Source of the DNA: Phycisphaerales bacterium
GTDB taxonomy: Bacteria > Planctomycetota > Phycisphaerae > Phycisphaerales > UBA1924
NCBI GenBank assembly: GCA_027019265.1
Contig: JALUWX010000006.1
Span: forward strand, 1-64,000
Length of the DNA stretch: 64,000 nt
Reading direction: 5' to 3'
Shown here one piece after another: positions 36,901 through 45,749 of the stretch. Position 1 is the stretch's first letter, and each line of letters opens with the position of its first letter. The translations under genes were made by a program, and so were the position numbers. The notes below the pieces were generated by a model. It was not told the origin of the DNA. It searched no databases and saw only the letters and a list, made by a program, of their open reading frames with translations.

Positions 36901-37448
36901 TGATCCTGATCTACATCTGGGTCCGGTTCGGTTCGGTCCGTTACTCGGCGGCGGCGATTGTGGCGCTTGCGCACGACGTGCTGACGGCGATCGGGATCAT
37001 CGCGCTGGCGGAGATCCTGTACGACCACCACATGTTCACGGGATTGGCTCAGTCGCTGCTGATCGAGCCGTTCAAGATCGATCTGAACCTGGTTGCGGCG
37101 CTCCTGACGATCATCGGGTACTCGCTGAACGACTCGATCGTCATCATGGACCGTATCCGTGAGAACCGTGGGAAGCTGTCGTACGCCTCCAAGGAGGTCG
37201 TGAACCAGTCGATCACGGAGACGATCTCCCGTACGGTGATCACCTCGGGGACGACCCTGCTCGCGGTGCTGATCCTGTACACCATGGGTGGTCAGGGTGT
37301 CCGTGCGTTCTCGTTCACGCTCCTCGTGGGCGTGCTCGTCGGGACATACTCGTCGATCGCGGTGGCGGCGCCGCTGGTGTGGTCGAGGAAGAAGGACAGC
37401 TCTGCTCCCTCGGAATCGGCGGAACGCGGCGAGATCCAGACGGTTTGA
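33954..37448 (+). CDS. secDF: SecD-SecF fusion protein, Sec translocase accessory subunit
   Basis: A 1164-residue fusion that uses the proton-motive force to pull proteins through SecYEG. The SecD half has helix 1 at about 4-24, a large periplasmic domain with an unusual extended helical insertion (about 130-290), [14 protein letters not shown], and helices from about 500 to 670 including [23 protein letters not shown]. The SecF half starts with a helix near 690, [12 protein letters not shown] at about 717 and the [16 protein letters not shown] motif. Its own periplasmic domain is also enlarged. It lies in the yajC-secDF unit, and the start follows GAGGGA. Confidence 0.95.
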   Translation: [1164 protein letters not shown]

Positions 37449-37489
37449 ATGTGCCATCGAAGATCTGTTAGACTGAAGGGGACCGTGTT

Positions 37490-38176
37490 GTGATCGACAG
37501 GGACCCCGGAATGGACGACCGATCATCCAGGATTTTCGTGGGCTTGTGCGTCCTCGTGGTCGTGTGGATCGGTGTGTACTGGATGTGGGAGCCCGGGGGC
37601 GCGAAAGCGAGCCCACGGATCTCGGTTGCTGATGACCCGGTCGTGACGATCGAGGAGCCCGAGGAGGTTCCGGGGGACACGGGTCCTGTGGAGATCATCA
37701 ATGCGCCCGTTCAGGATCCGAGCCCCGATCCCGTGATCCGTCGGCCGACGACGGGGGCTGTGGCTCCGGAGTTCCGGACGTACACGGTGAAGAAGGGGCA
37801 GACCCTCCAGGACATCGCTCGGATCGAGTACGGGCGTTCGGCGATGTGGAGCGTGATCGCTCGCGCGAACCCTCGGGTCGATCCACTCAGACTCCGGGAG
37901 GGGATGTCGCTGAGGATCCCGGTGGATCCCGGGAACGTCCAGGGTCGGGATATCGAGGACGAGAACCCGAACCAGGGTGGGGATCCGGAAGCGATCGTGA
38001 TCGAGTACGTGGTTCAGCCCGGGGACTCGCTCTCGAAGATCGCGAAGAACTTCTACGGATCGACGAGATATACGGACTTCGTATACGAATCGAATCGGGA
38101 TGTGCTGAGGTCGAAGGACTCGATCCGGGTGGGGCAGACGTTGAAACTCCCCCCTCTGGATGAGGGCGAGGATTGA
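37490..38176 (+). CDS. Membrane-anchored protein with two LysM domains
   Basis: The 228-residue protein has a membrane helix (RIFVGLCVLVVVWIGVYWMW, about 13-34), a Pro/Glu/Val linker and two LysM repeats. The first is RTYTVKKGQTLQDIARIEYG (about 97-145) and the second IEYVVQPGDSLSKIAKNFYG (about 168-222). LysM binds N-acetylglucosamine polymers, so this is probably a peptidoglycan-associated periplasmic protein anchored in the inner membrane. The start is GTG 37490, and ATG 37511 is an alternative. TAGACT at 37469-37474 is a likely -10. No catalytic domain is attached. Confidence 0.85.
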   Translation: MIDRDPGMDDRSSRIFVGLCVLVVVWIGVYWMWEPGGAKASPRISVADDPVVTIEEPEEVPGDTGPVEIINAPVQDPSPDPVIRRPTTGAVAPEFRTYTVKKGQTLQDIARIEYGRSAMWSVIARANPRVDPLRLREGMSLRIPVDPGNVQGRDIEDENPNQGGDPEAIVIEYVVQPGDSLSKIAKNFYGSTRYTDFVYESNRDVLRSKDSIRVGQTLKLPPLDEGED

Positions 38177-38199
38177 GCGAATCCGAGGAAAACGGGGCG

Positions 38200-38205
38200 T
38201 ATCAT
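38200..38205 (+). promoter_or_regulatory. -10 element TATCAT, leaderless promoter of the hldD-like gene
   Basis: TATCAT ends 7 nt before the ATG at 38213, and no Shine-Dalgarno sequence is present. Confidence 0.5.
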
Positions 38206-38212
38206 CCCTGCA

Positions 38213-39217
38213 ATGAGTTCGGACGGACCTGTTTACATCATCACGGGGGGCGCGGGGTTCATCGGGTCCTCGCTCGTTGCGACGTTGCAGCGCGACGAGC
38301 CCGATGCGCAGCTGTACGTGATCGATGATTTCTCGACGGGGTCATACGCGAACATCGTCGAAGCGTGTGATCGCTTGCGGGCGGGGGTGTTCCGGGGGAT
38401 CGTGATGGCGGACCCGGTGGGGGAGCTGAATCTTCAGCCGGCGATTATGGGGATGAAGCCCAAAGCGGTGTTCCATCTCGCGGCGATCACGGACACGCTC
38501 GTGACGGACGAGCGGAAGATGATCTCGGTGAACTCGGAGCCGTTCGAGGAGATCGTCGATGCGTGTCTCGAGAGCGATGTGCCTTTGGTGTATGCGTCGA
38601 GCGCGGCCGTCTATGGATCCCCGGACACCCGGAGCGCGTTCACGGAGGATCTGGGCGGGAGACCGAACAACGTGTACGGGTTCTCGAAGTGGCTGATGGA
38701 TGTGACGGCCCAGCGTGCGATCGATGAAGCGGGGGATGGGGCGCATGTGGTGGGGCTCCGGTATTTCAACGTGTTCGGGCCGGGGGAGGCGCGGAAGGGG
38801 CGGATGGCTTCGATGGTGTACCACCTGACCCAGCAGATGCTGCGCGGGGAGCGCCCGAGGTTGTTCGAGCACGGGCACCATGAGCGGGATCAGGTGTTCG
38901 TGGATGACATCGTGTCGGGGACGATCGCTGCGTCGAAGCGAGGGGCGGAGTCGGGGATCTACAACCTGGGGTCGGGGAAGGCGACGAGTTTCAACGACAT
39001 CGCGCAGGCGGTGAACACGGGGCTCGGGACGTCGCTCGAGGTCGAGTACATCCCGATGCCCGACGAGATGGTCTCGACGTATCAGCATTTCACCCAGGCG
39101 GATCTGACGAACACGACGCGTGCGTTGTCGTGGGAACCGGGTCATGATCCGATGGAATCGATGGTGTCGTACGCGCGGATGCTCGCTGAGGCGGGTCGGC
39201 GTGTGACGACGAACTGA
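38213..39217 (+). CDS. NAD-dependent sugar epimerase, ADP-heptose 6-epimerase (HldD)-like
   Basis: A 334-residue extended short-chain dehydrogenase/reductase: TGGAGFIGS nucleotide loop, catalytic Ser-Tyr-Lys in YASSAAVYG and [10 protein letters not shown]. Several stretches track HldD closely: [47 protein letters not shown] and [15 protein letters not shown]. HldD converts ADP-D-glycero- to ADP-L-glycero-manno-heptose for the LPS inner core. The heptose kinase/adenylyltransferase genes are not here, so the exact substrate is inferred. The next gene is a UDP-xylose synthase homologue. Confidence 0.85.
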   Translation: MSSDGPVYIITGGAGFIGSSLVATLQRDEPDAQLYVIDDFSTGSYANIVEACDRLRAGVFRGIVMADPVGELNLQPAIMGMKPKAVFHLAAITDTLVTDERKMISVNSEPFEEIVDACLESDVPLVYASSAAVYGSPDTRSAFTEDLGGRPNNVYGFSKWLMDVTAQRAIDEAGDGAHVVGLRYFNVFGPGEARKGRMASMVYHLTQQMLRGERPRLFEHGHHERDQVFVDDIVSGTIAASKRGAESGIYNLGSGKATSFNDIAQAVNTGLGTSLEVEYIPMPDEMVSTYQHFTQADLTNTTRALSWEPGHDPMESMVSYARMLAEAGRRVTTN

Positions 39218-39294
39218 GTGACCCGATCCAGGGACGGAGCTTGATCAGGATGATGGACACGATCACGGAAGCGAAGCCGACGAGGAGCAGGACG

Positions 39295-40278
39295 ATGCCG
39301 ATGAAGCGTGTGTTGGTGACGGGGGGCGCGGGGTTCCTTGGGTCTCACCTGTGCGAACGGTTGGTCGAGCAGGGTCACGATGTGATCTGTCTTGACAACT
39401 TCTTCACGTCGCAGAAGTCGAACGTGCTCCACCTGCTGGACCACAACAACTTTGAGCTGATCCGTCACGACGTGACCCACCCGATCTGGCTCGAGGTCGA
39501 TCAGGTGTACAACCTTGCGTGCCCCGCTGCGCCGGGTCACTACCAGTACAACCCGATCAAGACGATGAAGACCTCCGTCATGGGTGCGATCAACACGCTC
39601 GGGATGGCGAAGCGGTGCAACGCGCGGATCCTTCAGGCCTCGACGTCCGAGGTGTACGGGGATCCGACGGTGCACCCGCAGACGGAGGACTACCGGGGGA
39701 ACGTGAACCCGATCGGTCCCCGCGCGTGCTACGACGAGGGGAAACGGGCGGCGGAGACGCTGTTCATGGATTACTACCGTCGGCACGGGATCGACATGCG
39801 GATCGCGCGGATCTTCAACACCTACGGGCCGAGGATGCACCCGTTCGATGGTCGGGTGGTATCGAACTTCATCCTCCAGGCGCTGATGGGTCGGGACATC
39901 ACGATCTTCGGGGACGGGTCCCAGACCCGCTCGTTCTGCTACCGGGACGATCTGGTCGAGGGGCTGATGCGCCTGATGAACGCGGAGGAGGGGGACCTCC
40001 AGAACCCGGTGAACCTGGGGAACGAGAGCGAGTTCACGATCAAACAGCTCGCAGAGCTGGTGATCGAGATCACGGGATCGAAGTCGAGTGTGATCTATCA
40101 GGATCTGCCGGCCGACGATCCGTTGCAGCGTCAGCCCGACATCACCCGGGCACGGAAGCTGCTGGGCTGGGAGCCGACGATCGCGCTCCGTGAGGGGCTC
40201 GAGAAGACGATCGAGCACTTCCGGAAGGTGGATCTGAGCGAGTACCGGGAACCCACCCCGAACCACGCGATCGCGTAA
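39295..40278 (+). CDS. UDP-glucuronate decarboxylase (UDP-xylose synthase)
   Basis: A 327-residue extended SDR of the UXS group, which oxidises and decarboxylates UDP-glucuronate to UDP-xylose. Diagnostic features are [71 protein letters not shown] (catalytic Tyr-Lys) and [12 protein letters not shown]...DGRVVSNF. The ATG at 39295 has AGGAG 7 nt upstream; the frame is open to a TTG at 39241. It is probably co-transcribed with the hldD-like gene and supplies xylose for surface polysaccharide. Confidence 0.93.
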   Translation: MPMKRVLVTGGAGFLGSHLCERLVEQGHDVICLDNFFTSQKSNVLHLLDHNNFELIRHDVTHPIWLEVDQVYNLACPAAPGHYQYNPIKTMKTSVMGAINTLGMAKRCNARILQASTSEVYGDPTVHPQTEDYRGNVNPIGPRACYDEGKRAAETLFMDYYRRHGIDMRIARIFNTYGPRMHPFDGRVVSNFILQALMGRDITIFGDGSQTRSFCYRDDLVEGLMRLMNAEEGDLQNPVNLGNESEFTIKQLAELVIEITGSKSSVIYQDLPADDPLQRQPDITRARKLLGWEPTIALREGLEKTIEHFRKVDLSEYREPTPNHAIA

Positions 40279-40359
40279 GCGGGGTGAACCCCCCCCCATC
40301 CCCCATCGGAACCGGGGGGTGTGAGGTTGTGATTCACGACATCCGGGGTCGATATCCGA

Positions 40360-40365
40360 TAGATT
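40360..40365 (+). promoter_or_regulatory. -10 element TAGATT, leaderless promoter of the QueC-like gene
   Basis: TAGATT ends 7 nt before the ATG at 40373, within a CCGATAGATTG context much like the sites at 1374 and 3015. Confidence 0.5.
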
Positions 40366-40372
40366 GAGGGTC

Positions 40373-41044
40373 ATGCTCACCCCGAGATTGCCATCGGAAC
40401 CGTGTCTGGTCATCGCGGACGGCTCGCTGAGTTCGTTGGTGCTGTGCGCCCTCTCCGGGGAGATGGCGCGGCTCCGGCGTTCGGACGAGAAGTCGTTGCT
40501 GTACCCGGCGTTCTGGACGCGGGGACGGGATCAGGAGGATGTGCTACCGGCGGTGGACCGGGCGACACAGACGCATGCGTCGCTGTACGGGCTCGAACTG
40601 GTCACGGACCGCGCGGGGTACCCGTCGGGCGATGACGAGATGGGGATGGACACGGATTCGGGGGCGGGGACACACGAGACGAGATTGCTGCTGGATGCGT
40701 GCTCGATCGCGATGAGCCGGGGGATCCGGAAGGTGGTCTGGGGGGTGCAGATCGACGGGGAGGAGGAGGGGGGGACGGAACGGATCGATCGGATCGCGCG
40801 GGTGCTTGATCGCGCGATCCTCGTGGGTCGTCTTGCGACCCTCGATGCGCCGAGTTCGGGTGCTGTGGAGGTTGTGGTGGAGACCCCCCTCGCGGATCTG
40901 ACGGATCAGCAGGTGGTGGATCTGGCGCTGGACCTGAGTGTGGCGCACGATTCCTGCTGGTGGCGCGGGGTTTCTCATCCGTTGGCCGATGAACAATCGA
41001 GACGGTTCGAGGATCTGCTCTCGGGGGTTCGGGTCGGTCGTTGA
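40373..41044 (+). CDS. Degenerate PP-loop protein resembling QueC
   Basis: The 223-residue protein has the outline of 7-cyano-7-deazaguanine synthase (QueC): an N-terminal beta strand and loop, a middle region with an ASLYGLELV strand, a helix KVVWGVQID, and a C-terminal TPLADLTDQQVVDLALDLSVAHDSCWW that parallels QueC's TPLIDLTKxEIVxLAxxLGVPxxLTWSC. The PP-loop SGGxDS, however, reads ADGSLSS (15-21), and the QueC zinc site of four Cys is reduced to a single Cys after the last helix. ATP pyrophosphatase activity is therefore doubtful. It is transcribed alone. The homology is inference from pattern only. Confidence 0.5.
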   Translation: MLTPRLPSEPCLVIADGSLSSLVLCALSGEMARLRRSDEKSLLYPAFWTRGRDQEDVLPAVDRATQTHASLYGLELVTDRAGYPSGDDEMGMDTDSGAGTHETRLLLDACSIAMSRGIRKVVWGVQIDGEEEGGTERIDRIARVLDRAILVGRLATLDAPSSGAVEVVVETPLADLTDQQVVDLALDLSVAHDSCWWRGVSHPLADEQSRRFEDLLSGVRVGR

Positions 41045-41101
41045 TCGTTGTTTGAAGGGTGATGGGGCTCGGTTTGGACCGATCTCCGGATGGAGTGCGC
41101 G

Positions 41102-41107
41102 TACACT
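41102..41107 (+). promoter_or_regulatory. -10 element TACACT upstream of proS
   Basis: TACACT ends 8 nt before the ATG at 41116; no Shine-Dalgarno sequence is present. The transcript is probably leaderless. Confidence 0.5.
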
Positions 41108-41115
41108 CTCCGACC

Positions 41116-42951
41116 ATGAGCAACGCTGCAACAACGACGTCTCCGATCTCGACGAGTTCATCCGGGTGTGTCCATCGCTGGACCCAGACGTTGATTCCGA
41201 CGACGCGTGATGCGCCGAGCGACGCGGAGACGCCTTCGCACATCTTCATGGTCCGCGCAGGGTACATCCGCTCGGTGGGGTCGGGGATCTACACGTACCT
41301 GCCCTTGGCATGGCGGGCGCTGCGGAAGATCTCGGAGATCGTGCGCGAGGAGATGGATGCGGCCGGCGCGAGCGAACTGCTCATGCCGACCCTGGAACCC
41401 ATCGAGCTGTACAAGGACACGAAGCGGGACGTGGACTACGGGGATCTGTTGTTCAAGCTCGAGGATCGTCACGGGCGGATCGCGGCGCTCGGGCCGACGC
41501 ATGAAGAGGTGATCACGGACCTGATGTGCTCATCGCTGACGAGCTACAAGCAGTTCCCGCTGAACCTGTACCAGATCCAGACGAAGTTCCGTGACGAGTT
41601 CCGTCCGCGCGCGGGGCTGCTGCGTTGTCGTGAGTTCATCATGAAGGACGCGTACTCCTTCCACCTCGAGCTCGAGGGGGACGCGGGGCTCAACGACACC
41701 TACGACAAGATGTACCAAGCGTACACGAACATCTTCACGCGCTGCGGGCTCGACTTCAGCGCGGTGGAAGCGGAAGCGGGTCCGATCGGGGGGTCTGCTT
41801 CGCACGAGTTCATGGTGAACTGCGTGAGCGGGGAGGACACGATCCTGTACTGCCCGTCGTCGGGGTACGCGGCGAACGTGGAGAAGGCGGAGATCGGGGA
41901 GCGCTCGTGGTCGTTTGATGGCGCTCCCGGGAGCGATCTGACGAAGCATCACACCCCGAAGATGCCGGGGATCGAGCTGGTCGCGGAACACCTGGGGACG
42001 ACGGCGTCGGGGATGCTCAAGACCATCGTGATGCGCACGGTCGAGGACACGCCTCGCTGGGTGCTCGCGGTGGTACGCGGCGATCATGACGTCAACGAGG
42101 GCAAGGTCCGCGATGCGGTGGGGTGCGCGGTCGAGATGGCTCCCGAGGGAGAGGCGCGGAAGGCCGGGTTTGCGATCGGGTACGTGTCCCCTCGGATGGG
42201 ATATGTCGCGGAGAACTCGTTGGTACTGATCGATCCGGATGCGGCCGGGGGCACCTGGGCGACCGGCGCGGACGAGAACGACTACCACGTGACGGGCTGG
42301 CACTGGTCGAGAGACTCGGAGCTCGTCGATAGCCGGCTCGAAGAAACGGGTGTGAGTGAGGATGGGCTCGTTCGGATCGTGTCGATCCGCAATGCGGTGG
42401 CCGGCGATCCTTCGCCCAGGGCTGAGGGGTCGGTGCTCGAGGAGCGGCGCGGGATCGAGGTCGGGCACATCTTCAAGCTCGGATCGAAGTACTCCGACGC
42501 GATGGGGCTGTCGGTGCTCGATCGCGATCAGAAGAAGCGATCGGTCATCATGGGGTGCTACGGGATCGGGGTCTCGCGCACGCTCGCGGCGTGTGTGGAG
42601 ATGGCGCACGACGAGAACGGGATCGTGATGCCGTTGGCGATCGCGCCGTACCACGTGCAGATCGTGGTCATCAAGCCCGAGGGTGACGGGGTCATGGATC
42701 ATGTCGATGCGCTCTCGAAGGAGCTTTCTTCGAACGGGTTCGATGTGCTCGTGGACGATCGTTCGGAACGTCCCGGACCCAAGTTCAAGGACGCGGACCT
42801 GATCGGGATCCCGCTCCGGATCATCGTGTCCCCGAAGACGATCGAGGCGGGTGAGGTCGAGTTCAAGCGCCGCTCGGACGAGGGGAAAGCGGTGCTCGTC
42901 TCGCGCGGCGAGATCCTCAACACGTGTCTGGATGCGGCGAAGTCGCTCTGA
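41116..42951 (+). CDS. proS: Prolyl-tRNA synthetase
   Basis: A class II aminoacyl-tRNA synthetase of 611 residues. Motif 1 region: AGYIRSVGSGIYTYLPLAWRALRKI. Motif 2: TKFRDEFRPRAGLLRCREFIMKDAYSFH. Motif 3: GCYGIGVSRTLAACVE. The editing (INS) domain lies between motifs 2 and 3 at about 230-390, so this is the bacterial type with cis-editing. The C-terminal anticodon-binding domain starts near 510 (YHVQIVVIKPEGDGV). The N-terminal 15-20 residues are Ser/Thr-rich. purD follows after 26 nt. Confidence 0.96.
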   Translation: MSNAATTTSPISTSSSGCVHRWTQTLIPTTRDAPSDAETPSHIFMVRAGYIRSVGSGIYTYLPLAWRALRKISEIVREEMDAAGASELLMPTLEPIELYKDTKRDVDYGDLLFKLEDRHGRIAALGPTHEEVITDLMCSSLTSYKQFPLNLYQIQTKFRDEFRPRAGLLRCREFIMKDAYSFHLELEGDAGLNDTYDKMYQAYTNIFTRCGLDFSAVEAEAGPIGGSASHEFMVNCVSGEDTILYCPSSGYAANVEKAEIGERSWSFDGAPGSDLTKHHTPKMPGIELVAEHLGTTASGMLKTIVMRTVEDTPRWVLAVVRGDHDVNEGKVRDAVGCAVEMAPEGEARKAGFAIGYVSPRMGYVAENSLVLIDPDAAGGTWATGADENDYHVTGWHWSRDSELVDSRLEETGVSEDGLVRIVSIRNAVAGDPSPRAEGSVLEERRGIEVGHIFKLGSKYSDAMGLSVLDRDQKKRSVIMGCYGIGVSRTLAACVEMAHDENGIVMPLAIAPYHVQIVVIKPEGDGVMDHVDALSKELSSNGFDVLVDDRSERPGPKFKDADLIGIPLRIIVSPKTIEAGEVEFKRRSDEGKAVLVSRGEILNTCLDAAKSL

Positions 42952-42977
42952 GTTCTTTGTCGGATAGGAAACGGATC

Positions 42978-44291
42978 ATGATCGACGGACCCATCAATGT
43001 GCTGCTGATCGGTGGCGGTGGACGTGAGCACGCGCTGGCGCTCGCGATCAGCAAGTCCCCGAAGCTCGGGACCCTTCACGCGACTCACACGGGGAACCCG
43101 GGGATCGCGAAGCTCGCGAAAGCGGTGGACGTGCCCGTGAGCCACGAGGAGCTGTACCGGCTCGCGCAGTACTGCGACAAGCACGAGATTCATCTCGTCG
43201 TGATCGGTCCCGAGGACCCGCTCGCGCAGGGGTGGGCTGATGCGCTCCGGACGAACAAGAACACGGGGAAGGATCGTCTGGTGTTCGGTCCTTCGCTTAA
43301 GGGCGCGATGCTCGAAGCGGACAAGGCGTATGCGAAGCAGGTCATGCGCGGGGCTTCGATCCCGACTGCTGAGGGGAAGACGTTCAAGGACGCGGGGTTC
43401 GCGATCGAGTATCTGCGGACGCGGGATGAGCCGTACGTCGTGAAAGCGACGGGGCTCGCGAAGGGGAAGGGTGTGATCGTCCCCGAGACGATGGAGGATG
43501 CGGAGGCTGCGATCAAATCGATCCTTCGGGATGGTGCGTTCGGGGAGGCCGGGAAGGAGATCCTGCTCGAGGAGCGGCTCAAGGGAACCGAGGTGTCGGT
43601 GCTCGCGCTGACGGATGGGTCGAGCCTGTATGTGCTCCCGGCTTGTCAGGACCACAAGCGCCTCATGGACGGGGACAAGGGACCGAACACGGGGGGGATG
43701 GGTGTGTTCTGTCCGAGCGGGACGATCGATGAAACGACGATGCGCGAGGTCGAGCGCGAGGTGCTGGTGCCCTTGCTCGATGCGCTCCGCCGGGACGAGA
43801 TCGAGTTCCACGGGGTGCTGTACGCGGGGCTGATGCTGACCCCGGGCGGGGCGAAGGTGCTCGAGTTCAATGTGCGGTTCGGGGATCCGGAGTGTCAGCC
43901 CTTGATGGCGCGGCTTGAGAGCGATGCGCTCGATATGCTGTGCGCGACGGCCGACGGATCGCTCGAGGATGTGGATATCCGTTTCAGCGATCAGGCGGCG
44001 GTGTGTGTGGTGCTTGCGAGCGAGGGGTACCCGGACAATCCGAGGACGGGGGATGTGATCTCGGGGCTGAAGGCCGCGGAAGAGGTCGAGGGGGTCACGG
44101 TGTACCACGCCGGGACGAAGGTCGTCAACGGGAAGGTCGTCACGAACGGGGGGCGTGTGCTTGGCGTGACGGCGCTCGGGGACACGATGGAGCAAGCGAG
44201 GGAACGCGCGTACCGGGCGTGCGATCTGATCGAGTTCGAAGGGAAGCAACTGCGGCGCGATATCGCCCTCGGGGTGACGGCGAACGCTTGA
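42978..44291 (+). CDS. purD: Phosphoribosylamine-glycine ligase
   Basis: Catalyses the second step of purine synthesis (PRA + Gly + ATP to GAR). The 437-residue ATP-grasp enzyme shows NVLLIGGGGREHALA, the IGPEDPLAQGWAD segment, the ATP-grasp core YVVKATGLAKGKGVIV, EERLKGTEVSVLALTDG, KRLMDGDKGPNTGGMGVF and VLEFNVRFGDPECQPL. The ATG at 42978 is preceded by AGGAAACGG; the longer upstream frame is not needed. It is likely in one operon with proS and convergent with the DUF4340 gene. Confidence 0.96.
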   Translation: MIDGPINVLLIGGGGREHALALAISKSPKLGTLHATHTGNPGIAKLAKAVDVPVSHEELYRLAQYCDKHEIHLVVIGPEDPLAQGWADALRTNKNTGKDRLVFGPSLKGAMLEADKAYAKQVMRGASIPTAEGKTFKDAGFAIEYLRTRDEPYVVKATGLAKGKGVIVPETMEDAEAAIKSILRDGAFGEAGKEILLEERLKGTEVSVLALTDGSSLYVLPACQDHKRLMDGDKGPNTGGMGVFCPSGTIDETTMREVEREVLVPLLDALRRDEIEFHGVLYAGLMLTPGGAKVLEFNVRFGDPECQPLMARLESDALDMLCATADGSLEDVDIRFSDQAAVCVVLASEGYPDNPRTGDVISGLKAAEEVEGVTVYHAGTKVVNGKVVTNGGRVLGVTALGDTMEQARERAYRACDLIEFEGKQLRRDIALGVTANA

Positions 44292-44297
44292 GGTCGG

Positions 44298-45692
44298 TCA
44301 GTCTCTTGCGATGACACTCAGCCAGGCCGCGGCGGCGGTGGCTTCTTGCGATGCGCCGATCCAGATGTAGGGGAGGGGATTGCCGCCCTCGTCGAGGGGG
44401 CGCATCAGGAGTCGGATCCCGGTCTCCGATGGCTGGATAAGGACCCGGACACGCGTTGGGGGAGCGGAGTCGTTCTGGCGGAGTTCGATGAACCCGATGA
44501 GGTTCGCGCCGTCGATGGATTCGCTCGGATCGTGCTCGACCACGCCGGAGGACTCTTCTTCGCAGAGCACGTGGAGGAGGCGATTGATGGCGTCACGTTG
44601 GTCGGGGCTCGCCGGCACGGATTCGACGGACCAGGAATCGAGGTCCCGGGTTGCGGACCAGATGGGTGTATTGTCCGGATTGGTGAGGGTGACGGTTCGG
44701 ACGAGTGAAGACCCGAGGGTGGTCGGGGATTCGTGCACGTATGCGAGGGGCGCGGGGGTGATGGTCGCGATCCCCTTGGTCTCGACGAGGACCCGGATCC
44801 CCGGGGACCCGGATCTGGAGATCCGCGCGTAGACGCGCTGGGCGCTGTCGTCGATGGGGGCGCCGATGGAGAGGGTGTATTCGTCCTGGGTGGCGCTGTC
44901 CCGGACTCGGAGGGTCGCGCGGGGGTTCGTGAGTCCGGCGAGGTCATCGGTGATCCGGTCGTCGTCCACGAAGGACTGCGCGTCGATGGAGAGGAGGACC
45001 CCGAGCATGGTCTCGACCTTGGACTTTGAGGCCGGGGCTTGGGTGGGTTCGGTGAGGGTCCACCCGCGCGGGGTTCGTTCGAGTGTGACGGATCCGGAGC
45101 GGGTTGCGATGTTGACCCGGTCCGCGCGGGAGAGGGGGATGGGGAAGAGATCTGCGCTGCGCCAGGGTCGGAGTCCTTCGCGCGCGAGGTTGTCTCGGAT
45201 GGGGGTCTCGACGGTCCCGAACCAGCGCGACGTCACGATCTCGCTCTCGTCTCGATGGGTGACGCTGACCCGGACCCGGCCTCCGATGGTGTTGGTGTCG
45301 AATCGGAGCTCAGCGCGTGACTGGTCCCGGGACTGGAAGATCAGGGTTGCGCCGATGTTCATGTCGGACTCATCATCGCTCGGTTCCATCGGGATCGAAG
45401 CGATCGCGCGGAGTGCGGCTCGGACCCGGGTCGGGTCGGCGCTGGTTGTGCCCTGGGGGGTCTCGATCGTCCAGGTGTCGGGTTGGTTCGGATCCCGGTG
45501 CGCGTTCTGGGATCCGAGGGGTGGTGATTCGACGGTGACGCTGACGATGTTCGCTGGATCGATCCCGAGCGTCCGTGTGGTTGGGAGCTGCTGGGACTGG
45601 TCCTCGGAGGGGCTGAATGAGCCGTCGAGGAGGACGAGCCCGGCGAGGATCCCGGCGACGATGATCGAGATGAGGACGGTCCTGAGGGACAT
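44298..45692 (-). CDS. DUF4340-type periplasmic protein
   Basis: The 464-residue protein has an N-terminal signal anchor (VLISIIVAGILAGLVLLDG, about 6-24) and long, beta-rich repeats. Segments such as VTVESPPLGS, RGWTLTEPTQAPASKSKVETMLGVLLSIDAQSFV and YVHESPTTLGSSLVRTVTL are typical of DUF4340 proteins. These often sit with gliding/ABC-2 accessory genes (GldG-like), but no such neighbours are present here. It is transcribed alone on the minus strand from a leaderless promoter. The role is unknown. Confidence 0.72.
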   Translation of the reverse strand: MSLRTVLISIIVAGILAGLVLLDGSFSPSEDQSQQLPTTRTLGIDPANIVSVTVESPPLGSQNAHRDPNQPDTWTIETPQGTTSADPTRVRAALRAIASIPMEPSDDESDMNIGATLIFQSRDQSRAELRFDTNTIGGRVRVSVTHRDESEIVTSRWFGTVETPIRDNLAREGLRPWRSADLFPIPLSRADRVNIATRSGSVTLERTPRGWTLTEPTQAPASKSKVETMLGVLLSIDAQSFVDDDRITDDLAGLTNPRATLRVRDSATQDEYTLSIGAPIDDSAQRVYARISRSGSPGIRVLVETKGIATITPAPLAYVHESPTTLGSSLVRTVTLTNPDNTPIWSATRDLDSWSVESVPASPDQRDAINRLLHVLCEEESSGVVEHDPSESIDGANLIGFIELRQNDSAPPTRVRVLIQPSETGIRLLMRPLDEGGNPLPYIWIGASQEATAAAAWLSVIARD

Positions 45693-45698
45693 GGAATG

Positions 45699-45704
45699 AC
45701 TGTA
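45699..45704 (-). promoter_or_regulatory. -10 element TACAGT, leaderless promoter of the DUF4340 gene
   Basis: On the minus strand TACAGT ends 6 nt before the ATG at 45692, with no Shine-Dalgarno sequence between. Confidence 0.5.
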
Positions 45705-45749
45705 TCGGCGCTATCGGGTTCGGGGTTGGATCGCCGACAATGATCGTGT

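Noticed and set aside
33501-37616. A 1371-codon open frame antisense to yajC/secDF
   Set aside because: The product is Arg/His/Asp/Leu-rich with no domain, and lies exactly antisense to an unmistakable secDF. Long antisense frames are a by-product of the GC bias.
40288-40320. C-run/G-run hairpin after the UDP-xylose synthase gene as a terminator
   Set aside because: The arms can pair, but there is no T run and the pairing is mostly homopolymeric, so it may be chance.
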